This document shows positions 55,484 through 64,000 of a DNA stretch of 64,000 nucleotides, in pieces; the first letter of the stretch is position 1, and each line of letters begins with the position of its first letter. Location of the stretch: NCBI GenBank assembly GCA_037044905.1, contig JBAOKB010000147.1, forward strand, positions 124,001 through 188,000. The letters are read 5' to 3'. The DNA comes from Hortaea werneckii (lineage: Eukaryota; Ascomycota; Dothideomycetes; Mycosphaerellales; Teratosphaeriaceae). Below the pieces are notes generated by a model. It saw only the letters and a list, made by a program, of their open reading frames with translations. It ran no database searches and had not been told where the DNA came from. A program made the translations under genes and the position numbers.

Positions 55484-56335
55484 TCACTCAGTACTGCCTT
55501 TACCGGCAGTCGTGCCAAGGATGTAAGGATGAGCGTCCCAGAAAGATGGTCCTATAATGTCGACATGCTCGACGGCAATCCTGGCTTTCTGTTTTCGTTT
55601 CTTCGCCTTCTCCATCTGCGACTTGCTCGTCGGATCTGGCATCTTCCCTGTGGTGCTTTCCCCGTTGACTTCGGATTCAGTGTCGTAGGCCCGAAAGATG
55701 ACCGTTCCTTTTCGATAGATCAGCGGCTCGTTGTTGTAGTTGATGCCAAATCGAGAGAATAAAATTTCATTTTTGTCGCTTGAGACTGTCCCTTTCAGTG
55801 CATGCTCGGTTTCTGTAGCGCTCATCCCGCCTTTGAGTACCATGTTCCAGAATGTCGTATTGTAAAGGTTATTAATATGACAATCTGCTTGTCGCCAGGA
55901 GAGGTAGTCTCGCAAGATTTTGCGTTTCGGATAAGCAACACATCTCCCGTCGAACGTCGGAAAGGGACGCTCAAGGGGCTGGTCAGGGAAGAAGGTCGGC
56001 CATTGCATGCAGTATTCTGCAGTGAAAGCAGTTGAGATGCTAGTGGCCAGCTTACTTGCCCTTCGCTCAAACATCCCGGCGTTCTCATGTAGAATGAAGC
56101 TGTACTCGTCGCTTTGCCCGTACGCTAAAACCACGTCGACGAATTGTTTGACGACTTCTGTTGCAGAAACATTCATAAGGTCGAGAGCACGCTTATCGTT
56201 CGGCTTCTGAAAGTCATACTTCTTGCAGAGCTTCGTAAAGCCCCGTCCATCGATTCGCACGACGATCCAATTTGAAGGAGGCAGTGCGTCTCGCTGCTCG
56301 AAGTTGCGAACATAGCCGAATTCTGTATTCGCCAT
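55484..56335 (-). CDS. THG1: tRNA-His guanylyltransferase Thg1
   Basis: Single exon, 283 residues, ATG at 56335. The start MANTEFGYVRNFEQRDALPP is typical. NWIVVRIDGRGFTKLCKKY has the first metal-binding Asp, LAYGQSDEYSFILH the second, with FERRASKLATSISTAFTA next. ADCHINNLYNTTFW is the HINNLYNT signature, and KGTVSSDKNEILFSRFGINY follows. The C-terminus has VEHVDIIGPSFWDAHP. Thg1 adds the extra G at position -1 of tRNA-His by 3'-5' polymerisation, which histidyl-tRNA synthetase needs; the enzyme is essential in yeast. The frame is fully intact although both neighbours show indels. Confidence 0.95.
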   Translation of the reverse strand: MANTEFGYVRNFEQRDALPPSNWIVVRIDGRGFTKLCKKYDFQKPNDKRALDLMNVSATEVVKQFVDVVLAYGQSDEYSFILHENAGMFERRASKLATSISTAFTAEYCMQWPTFFPDQPLERPFPTFDGRCVAYPKRKILRDYLSWRQADCHINNLYNTTFWNMVLKGGMSATETEHALKGTVSSDKNEILFSRFGINYNNEPLIYRKGTVIFRAYDTESEVNGESTTGKMPDPTSKSQMEKAKKRKQKARIAVEHVDIIGPSFWDAHPYILGTTAGKGSTE

Positions 56336-57751
56336 GTCGCTCGGAAAGCTTCAGCGTACTATCGAATCCGACACAGATCCTGCTTTCTGTAAACTCTATA
56401 TCTGTGCAGATTTGGATTATAGAGACGCTCGCCTGAGTGCATTGGACATGAGTGAGTCAAGACAGGAAAGGAAGGTGCGAAAACACATCGGTGTTTAACG
56501 TTGCCGATGCCGCTGGGTAAACTGCGGCTACCTTTCCGGCACGGAATGCAGTGACAATGAATTGTTTGCGAGCCGTCGAGCTTCGACTGGCAAAACTGTG
56601 ATACAAAATTGTGTTCTTCACCGAGACATGAGCCACGATTGCCTACATATCTTTTCTCTCACCTCGACGCTCTGCTCGGAGAATTGTGCCAAATTATGAG
56701 CAAGCCACATAACAAACATGACACTTGGAAGCCAGTAGTAGTAGGGCAGCACCCTACCGGTGTGAAGCAGGCCCTCAATGCACTACAAAAGACACATCTC
56801 GGCCGTCACTTTGATCACAGTAAGACCGAATATTCAATCAGCGTTGACGTTCGTCCATACATCGTATTCAGCAACTATATATGAACAACTTACAAACTAG
56901 CACTCATGTCCCAAAAGAGCTTCATGGCCTCTCAAGGTTGCTCGTTTTTGGCTTTACTGTTTGATTTCGTACTATTTGGCAGCACTACTTAGCATTAGAC
57001 GGAAACAATTCTACAAGGTAAACTTTTTTTAGAGCATTCAAGCCCTGTGTCCTTGGATCCAAGAGGTACCTCAAGTGTAAGCTTCTTTTACGCTAAGCGA
57101 TGGCGATCGCTGTCTTGTGCAACACTTTTCCCAGAGAGGAACTTGCTGCTTCCTGTGCAGTGTACCTGTATTTCACGCCAGCTAAGCAAAAAGGTGCTCG
57201 TCTTGTAAGGCTAGCACATGCTTGTTTTCCGAGCTCCTCCCATTCTCCTTTTGTACCTTGCGTACAAAATTAGTGGTTAGAATACCATGCAAGCTGTTTC
57301 TCTGGTTTGAAGGACAGTGAAGACACCTTGGATAACACTTGAATTTTATTGTACAGATCTCTCACGGTGACTACCTAGGTACCTAGGTATTCCTCTGCCT
57401 TCGTATTCGTTTCGATAGACACAGCGGCTCATGTTACTCTGTTACTCAGCAGGAAATTTGAGTTGGGATATATGCGGTTACACTCTTAACCGTCCCCTGA
57501 CGGTGCGCCCGAATACGAAGCTAGAGAATCCTCCGTCAGCCTCACCCTCTGCCGGCAGCCGTCATTTCCTGAAATGCTGTAAATTGCTTCCTTCGCGCTT
57601 CAAAGCGTATACTAGCTCAACCATGTTTTCTGTAGTGCGCGAATGCCGTGCACGTTCAATATGTGTAGCATCTGTAAGAGCACCGACGCTCCCTCCACCT
57701 TTTCGCCTTGTCTTCGTCGCTTCTCTATTCTTCTTAGCTTAATGTGATGAC
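56336..57751. promoter_or_regulatory. Divergent intergenic region, THG1 / GPI-anchored protein
   Basis: 1.4 kb between divergent starts. It contains the 18-bp perfect palindrome tacctaggtacctaggta at 57372-57389. No gene recognised; a 91-codon frame at 56609-56884 was considered and rejected. Confidence 0.4.
57372..57389. repeat. Perfect 18-bp palindrome
   Basis: tacctaggtacctaggta equals its own reverse complement. It is two overlapping copies of the tacctaggta core that recurs in three other intergenic regions of this window. It lies about 360 bases upstream of the GPI-anchored protein gene. Confidence 0.8.
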
Positions 57752-60700
57752 ATGGCGGTAGCGATGCGCTTTGGAAGCACTGTCGCTAGCTTCGTCCTGT
57801 GCTGCTGCGCGGCTCTGGCGTCCAGCACAGACTTGGGAGATTATGTCGCCTCTGGAATCGGCATTCGCAATTCCACTTCATCAGAGGAAGTCCAAGGGCC
57901 GGGTAAAAGTTCCATCGCCAGCTTTGCGGCTGCATCAACCGGCAGCAGCATCTCTAAAAACGCGAGCATTGATGAGTGCTTTCACTCCTGGGACCAATGG
58001 TGGTCAGCAAGCTCGCTGGAAAAATCGGGCACTTTAATCGCGGCATCAACATACACTACCTCGTACACTGAGACCATCAGTGCATATGCAGGTACTACGG
58101 AAGTATACACAGAAACCCTGAGCACGGTCTCCACGATCAAAGACGGAGCCTTCGCCATTGAGACTAAGACTATCGACACCACTTCGCTTGGGACCCTCAC
58201 AGGTGCTCCAAGGTCAGAGTACACATCCAGCAATACTTACACTGGGACTGTCAGCAGCACTTCTTTCGCAACTAATACGCTACCGCGGCCGACTTGCTAT
58301 CTGCCTTCGCAAGTCAGTCAGTGTGAACAGCAATGGGAAAGCTGGATATCAACTCAGTTAACCCCAGCTCCAACGCCTCCTCCACACTGTGATATTGGCG
58401 CTGGCATAATAGACGGAAGACCGCGCCCGGGTTGTGCCCTTCAATATGACCAGCAAGGAGCCTCGTGGTCGTCTTTGGTGTCAGCAAGAGGCCCGCCGAT
58501 ATGTTCTCAAGCTTCGATCGGCGACGCACTGTGTGAGTCTGTCAGAGACAACTACGTACACGACGAGAACTATGCCTTCAAACCGAAGGATGCTGATGAC
58601 GCGCCATATTTCTCCGCTGGATATCTTGGGACTTGGGTAGATGCGCGGGCGGTGACTTCAATACTTCCTACTACTGGCCGACTTCTGCCACACTTGGTGT
58701 ACCGAGCTGCACACTTGGATGCGGAAGATGCGCTGTGACGGGTGGCTCGGTACGATTGATCTATTGGCCACCTGCCACGACTACCAAAAATATTAGTGCG
58801 CCCATTACTGCTCCCATAAGCGCCCCAGTGACGGCTGTCACTCTTGGTACTACTTTCACATCGCCAACCCTCTACATATCGTATTCCAATGTCTATGCGG
58901 CGAATGCCTGTAATGACATTGGATCGACGATTACCGACACTATCGTACCGATCCCGACTGACAAGCAGCTGAGTTCTGTATACGGCGGGACGCTTCCGTG
59001 CGATGCACACATGAGGTATACTCAGGCTTGGACGGCGACTGCCCCATTCACGATAGAGGATCTCTACCAACAGCCAGTCCCGTACAGCATATACAGCAGT
59101 CAGCCATGGTGTGCAACATACCTGCGGGACCGAGGCTGTGGCGGCACTTGCCCTACTACGAGGCCTTACGAACCAATCTTGGTCGTGCCGGAGCAAATCC
59201 TCCAAGACATGCAACCAGAGTGGTCCAGCTGCTATGGAGACATTCGGGGCGCATACGACCCACCTATCGCGCTTCAGCCAGCCACGACAGTCCTTGGGCC
59301 TCAGGAGCCAGGTATCACGTCCCAAGAGTCATTTACGGTTTATCCGTCCCCTGTCGCATTACACCGCACAGTACAATTGCTGGGCCTGATTTTCCAGTTG
59401 ACCCGCACCAAGCAGACACACAATCAGCGACCCCAGCTTCTGGGCCTGACTCCAAGACACCTTCTCCTACTGTGACAAGCTCACTCGCTGCTAAGGCTAC
59501 AGTCGAGCCTGAGGGGCCTGGATCTCCGAGCGACACATCTGAGCATGATGGCGATGGCGCTGAATCTGCAAAAGGCGAAGACCATTCGACGTCTTCAAGC
59601 GCTGGAAATGCGGGTGAACCTGCGGGAGAGACAACGAATCCAGCTGGTGGGTCTCATGATGATTCGAGCGAATCGTCTCCGGGTGGCACATCTGGGAATG
59701 GCAGAGGTGCCATTGATTCTTCAGGAAACGGAGGAGCTTCAGGAAACGAAGATTCTTCAGGAAATGCAGACTTTTCGATGTCCTCAAGCCCGGGAAGCGG
59801 GGCTAAATCAGCGGAAGGGACAATGGGTACAGCTGATGGATCTCATCATCGCCCGAGCAAATCAGCGGCATTGACGGCCGATACAGCGGCGCAGTCGCAG
59901 AACGTTGGAGGCATTATCGCTTCGCTGCTAGGAGCCGGGTTTGATTCCGACAGCACTCAAAGCGAGTCCGGCCCGACACAGCAGGCGTCAGGACAAGGTG
60001 GAGCGACCAATGGCGATCGCAACCTTGGTTCTACAGGCCATGGTGGTCACTTAGGCAGCTCTACACAAGACTCAGACGCTACTACACGGCTGACGATGGA
60101 TTCTGGCTTGCCAGTGAGCGGGACGGTACCGGTCATGAACCCAAGTCTGCAGCCTTCGCTTTCGCGTGTCTCAGGTCAGACACCTGCAGCTTCCGCTCCT
60201 ACTCTTACGCCGGAGGTCTTTGTGTTTGGTTCCAAGACTTTCTCAGTACTCCCGACATCCAACAGCAAAGAAGTAATCGATCTCGGCTCAGAGAGCTTCA
60301 CACTCTCAGCTGGCGGCCCCGCCACGACGGTCGAAGGCCAGGAGTTCAGCATGGACAGCAGCGGAGGAGGCATCATTGTCGCATCGGGGAAAGAACTTCT
60401 ACCTTTCAGCCGATGACAGCACAGGATGGCTCAGGGAATACAGTCGTCGTTCTCGGCTCGCGAACGCTGACCGCGAGCGTACAGACGAACGGACGTGGTA
60501 TTCTTTCGGGACCTTCGACCACTTTGACTCTCTCTCCTGGTGGCACTACCGTCTCCATTAACGGACAATCGATAAATCAGGCTTCAGATGGTGCTGTTGT
60601 TGTGCAAACACAGGACGAGCCAACGACTGTGAAGGTTATATCTGGCTTCACGGCGCCCTCATTCACCAACACCGTTGATATAAGTGCTACGCCAAGTATC

Positions 60701-60814
60701 ACGGTGTCTATGCCTGTGCCGTCCGACAACTTGACATCGAGTGCTAAAAGGCTTGTTGCGCTGCAGAGCGGAATGCTAACTGCTGTATTGATGGGCTTCC
60801 TTTGTCTCGTTTAA
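57752..60814 (+). CDS. Large Ser/Thr-rich GPI-anchored surface protein; three apparent single-base deletions
   Basis: Four frames chain head to tail with the same one-base offset each time; bridging them gives about 1021 residues. The first frame starts MAVAMRFGSTVASFVLCCCA, a signal peptide (a second ATG, MRFGST, is equally good). A Cys-containing extracellular region follows, with CYLPSQVSQCEQQWESWIST, then TLGCGRCAVTGGSVRLIYWP and WCATYLRDRGCGGTCPT, a layout common in fungal cell-surface proteins. About residues 570-710 are Ser/Gly/Asp low-complexity (SSGNGGASGNEDSSGNADFS). The C-terminal part has repeated beta-type units (VFVFGSKTFSVLP, IDLGSESFTLSAGGPATTVE, VVVLGSRTLTASVQTNGRG, TTLTLSPGGTTVSINGQSIN). 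It ends with a hydrophobic tail, LTAVLMGFLCLV, as needed for a GPI anchor. Breaks lie near 58645, 59335-59365 and 60390. Family function unknown; probably wall-linked. Confidence 0.72.
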
Positions 60815-61110
60815 ACTGATACATCAAAAGCATGATGCAGGGTTTGTACGATTGATGAAAATAATTCGAACTTTAGCGAAGGCGCATTTGGATCTCGATG
60901 GTTTATACATACTGTAGAACAGAACACAGCTGTGGAGTAGCGGGGATATTAGTAAAATTTGGCTTTTAGTCGGCCCTAGAGGTGGCTTGCTTATGACGAA
61001 ACCTTCCCTCATTGTCGCGTCTGCACTCCCACCACCTTCCACCACCTTGCTCATCTGGTACTGTAGTTTAACAGGGTAGGTCATCTCCAGCAGGGTATTT
61101 CATTGACACA

Positions 61111-61827
61111 ATGGACGCGATCTTTGGTTTCAGTATGGCGCTGCCCATAGTGGCATCCACAGGCATATCAGTCACAACTGGCGTCGCACAGGGCGTAAGC
61201 GAGCAGAAGAAGCAGAACGCCGACGCTGCGAACGACGATCGTATGCTCAAGTTTCATGTAGATACCTGGGTCGAGCCGTCACAACGCAAAGGTCGCGGCG
61301 CTGGCCTGCATCACGGCATCGTGACGCTTCACGACGACAAGCTTTGGGTCGAAGGCAAGGATTCTACCACTGGCTGGCCGCTCAACGAGAAGCATCATCC
61401 TTTCACTGGCTTCTACCTTGCCTTCCCTGACGAAAATCGGCCATACACTCGTGGCCTTGTAAGCACAGTCAGCGTAGACCCGCCACTGCTGAACTGGGTC
61501 TTCATAGACAGCGAGACGCTTGAGCTCAAGTATTCCAACCGGAGCGGGAGCCTACCGCATCATGTAGGCAGCTTCGACTGGACCGGTGAAGAAGATGGAT
61601 CCTCGATAACCTTTGATGAGTGGGAAGGCTTCGTGGCTCTGGAAGAGAGGCCGGGCGAGTGGGCAGTCTATTTTGACCTGAACGATGATGGGCTGAAAGC
61701 GCAAAAGAAGGGCAGGAAGACCGTCGAGATAAGTCTAGTACGCAGAATCATCACAGGGCAAGAAGTGAACAAGTGGGGTTTCAAGGAAGAAGGCAACATC
61801 GGGTTCAAGAAGACGAGGGAGGCTTGA
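61111..61827 (+). CDS. Hypothetical protein, 238 residues
   Basis: Single exon. The N-terminus MDAIFGFSMALPIVASTGIS then VTTGVAQGVSEQKKQNADAA is a short hydrophobic stretch followed by a polar helix. The main part is a probable beta-rich domain with FHVDTWVEPSQRKGRGAGLH, HPFTGFYLAFPDENRPYTRG, VDPPLLNWVFIDSETLELKY and DEWEGFVALEERPGEWAVYF. It ends with a basic tail. Proteins of this shape are common single-copy unknowns in filamentous ascomycetes, as far as I recall; I cannot name a family. Composition is even along the frame and there is no indel. The promoter must lie in the 296 bases after the GPI-protein stop. Confidence 0.82.
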   Translation: MDAIFGFSMALPIVASTGISVTTGVAQGVSEQKKQNADAANDDRMLKFHVDTWVEPSQRKGRGAGLHHGIVTLHDDKLWVEGKDSTTGWPLNEKHHPFTGFYLAFPDENRPYTRGLVSTVSVDPPLLNWVFIDSETLELKYSNRSGSLPHHVGSFDWTGEEDGSSITFDEWEGFVALEERPGEWAVYFDLNDDGLKAQKKGRKTVEISLVRRIITGQEVNKWGFKEEGNIGFKKTREA

Positions 61828-62866
61828 GGTCATTGAAGGGGATGTAACTGAAATACCTTGCGAACCTATTTGGAAAATCCTTAACAGCAGGACAGATGCT
61901 GTTTGACTCTCAAAAGAAAGATGCCCACCTGTCGACCCGTCAGGACCCATGATCCTTGAAGATGTTCGCCATAGCGGAAGTTCTTGCGAGCGCCGCTGTC
62001 CAGCAGCCTAGCGCCCCAAAAGACCATTGCCGCTTGGCCTTGACCAATGGCGTTCGTGTGACCACGGCAATGCTTCCTGCTACGCACCTTCGGGCTCCTT
62101 ACTCCGCACGGCTTGAAAAACGTGATCCTCGCATGGAAGGGACATGTCGATGGCTTGCTGTCAGTGTGAAGAAGGTCTTTCGAGGAGCACCGTTCGCGAA
62201 AATTACCTTGCTCACTGCTGACTGAATCTCAACGGCTACATATATCCTACGAGGCAACGCAAATTGATTCACATAGTGGCAAACCGAGAGATTGCAATAA
62301 GCACACTGCTACCGCGATGATATGGTGCCGAGCTATATCTCCAGCACCCTCTTCGCTGCTTAGAAGCAGTAAGACGGCCTGAATGTATGCATAGTCTTCA
62401 CTGTCGAAATGGCTGCTGCTCACTCAATCGTATTAAAAGATCCTTGAGGGAAGATTTTTTTTCTTTTGGCAATTGTGTTCTTACTTTTCTGAATGGAAAC
62501 GTTTTCTACGTGCTTCACGTCGAGAAGTGCGCTGCCAACTTAGCTGAATGCACAGGCGGAAAGGTGAGGGCAACGGCAGCGAAAATTGGCAAATGAGGTG
62601 GTTTTGATCTCGAGTGTCACCGTTGTCAAACCCTAAGCAACCCCTGTTACATATAATGAAACTTTAACTCTACCTCTACATGCGCTGATTGTGAGGTGCC
62701 TCCGTGCGTCCCTCCATGACATCCGAAGCCTGAAGTGAACGGATGTCCTGTTTGCATGCCCCAGGCACAAATCCCGAGCATTCTCCGGTTGCTCTTCCAC
62801 TTCTCGCGTCACACTGTCCCCTCGAACATCATATGCCAAAGATGAGGGTCAAAGACCGACCATCAA
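61828..62866. other. Intergenic region
   Basis: 1.0 kb between two + strand genes. Short frames (for example 61956-62225) have no family features. Nothing recognised. Confidence 0.4.
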
Positions 62867-64000
62867 ATGTCTACCTTCGATGGATTTGTCAAGGAGTTCC
62901 CAGACATTCGAATCGATTACTTTCGCTCTTCAAATGAACAGTCCCGGCCGCCACTCGCTTTATTCTTGAGCCATGTTCATTCTGATCACCTTGTCGGTCT
63001 CGAATCATGCAAGAGCCCCTTTATTTACTGCTCACCCTGCTACCCGTGAGCTGCTATTGAGACTTGAGAAGTATCCGCATCGCATGAACTTCGCCAAGGG
63101 TATTTTGGAGAGTAGGAAACAAACCTATCGCCACCTCAAGTCTCTGGTAAGATCTGTACTTGCGGCATAACATTCCTTTAGGTACTAACCACGTTTGCAA
63201 AGCTCAAGCCGATACCCCTTGAAACTCCAACCAAACTTGAGCTCTCACCTGGCAGGACAATCCGGGTTACTCTTTTTGACGCAAATCACTGCGTTGGCGC
63301 TGTTGCATTCCTCATCGAAGACGACGAGAAGGCCGTCATCTACACAGGCGACATACGTTCAGAAGCATGGTTGATAGACACGTGGTGTCGGCATCCTCTA
63401 CTCATACCCTACGTATGCTCAGGCAAACGGAAACCATTGAAGCGACTTGACTGCATCTACCTTGACACCACATTTGCTCAAAAAGCAGACCCGTATAGGG
63501 AATTTCCTTCGAAAGCAGAAGGTCTCAGGGAGCTGTTGTACGGCTGTGTCTCGTTATCCAGAAGACACACTTTTCTACTTCGATTCGTGGACTTTCGGGT
63601 ATGAGGATGTTTGGCAGACTTTGTCTGCTTCGCTGAATTCGCAAGTACATGTAGACCACTATCGATATGGGCTATACAGGGCTCTCTTCAACGGAACCGA
63701 ACCACGCGCCGCAGAGACACCGAAGCTCATGGGCTTCCTTTGCGGCAACCACTTTCAGGCTGGCTGTCTGACAAACCGTGAAGCCAGGATTCATTCCTGT
63801 GAGAAGGGCACCGCCTGCGAAATCTGGAACAAAGGTACGTCCGTAAATAAACTCTAACAGGAGTACAAAGCTAAGCAGAGATGTCAGATTTTGTCCGTAT
63901 CACGCCGATAATATCACGCCACAAAGGCGTAGAGATGGCGGAACTAGGTGCCGGTGGTGGGCAGGGTGACCTTGGACAACACCATGAGCTAGAAGTCTGG
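62867..64000 (+). CDS. Artemis/SNM1-type DNA-repair nuclease (metallo-beta-lactamase/beta-CASP), N-terminal part; two apparent single-base insertions
   Basis: Exons 62867-63146, 63203-63834 and 63879 to beyond the window end; introns of 56 and 44 nt. The start is MSTFDGFVKEFPDIRIDYFR. Metal-binding motifs: motif 2 FLSHVHSDHLVGLE (HxHxDH), motif 3 in FDANHCVGAVAFLIE, motif 4 in VIYTGDIRSEAW. YPHRMNFAKGILESRKQTY and EDTLFYFDSWTFGYEDVW are typical of the Artemis/SNM1/Pso2 group, which trims hairpin, overhang or crosslinked DNA ends. The frame breaks at 63035-63037 (removing one C of CCC joins YCSPATREL) and at 63536-63540 (removing one T joins RELLTAVSRYPEDT). As read, the protein stops at 63051, before motif 3. 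The beta-CASP region starts inside the window and continues outside it. Confidence 0.85.

Noticed and set aside
56609..56884. 91-codon + strand frame between THG1 and the GPI protein
   Set aside because: Composition is plausible but there is no family match, no likely start context and no second exon.

Overview
This is nuclear DNA of a filamentous ascomycete (Pezizomycotina). The protein families and the many short introns (mostly 44-62 nt, GT...AG, some with a visible CTAAC-type branch site) show this. Dothideomycetes is my best guess from the style of the proteins, but I could not run a search. No rRNA, tRNA, CRISPR array, intact transposon or viral sequence was recognised. Exon limits were worked out by hand from splice signals, reading phase and family similarity.

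Layout, left part (1-43 kb): partial TMA23-like ribosome-biogenesis gene (-); Rieske/AIF-type flavoprotein (+); VMA10, V-ATPase subunit G (-); PET117, cytochrome oxidase assembly (+); PAF-acetylhydrolase-like lipase (-); Rab4/Ypt4-like GTPase (+); an 832-residue conserved hypothetical (+); mitochondrial D-lactate dehydrogenase (+); LaeA-type methyltransferase with five long introns (-); KIN4-like kinase (-); senescence/spartin-domain protein (-); secreted sedolisin tripeptidyl peptidase (-); NAS2/PSMD9 proteasome chaperone (+); two small genes; MDM12 of the ERMES tether (+). All of the larger genes here read cleanly once introns are removed.

Right part (44-64 kb): basic Ser-rich hypothetical with tandem repeats (-); 2OG-Fe(II) oxygenase (-); GH1 beta-glucosidase (-); DUF1479 oxygenase-like protein (+); CENP-V/GFA-domain protein (+); THG1, tRNA-His guanylyltransferase (-); large GPI-anchored surface protein (+); conserved hypothetical (+); Artemis/SNM1-type nuclease cut by the window end (+). 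Six of these nine genes carry apparent single-base insertions or deletions (11 in all), while none is seen in the larger genes of the first 43 kb. This contrast is the strongest anomaly in the window. It most likely reflects a change in assembly accuracy, but recent gene decay is not excluded.

The genes do not form a biosynthetic cluster or operon. Several are mitochondrial (AIF-like, PET117, D-LDH, and MDM12 at the ER-mitochondrion contact), which I take as coincidence. Intergenic regions are long (up to about 3 kb) and hold striking simple sequence: G39, G35, G20, C26, A24, T22, (TC)17, and repeated perfect palindromes built on TACCTAGGTA. I did not find a convincing new multi-gene system. 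The most unusual single items are the indel cluster, the poly-G region between the D-LDH and methyltransferase genes, the ATG-only first exon of VMA10, and the repeat-bearing protein at 44-46 kb.
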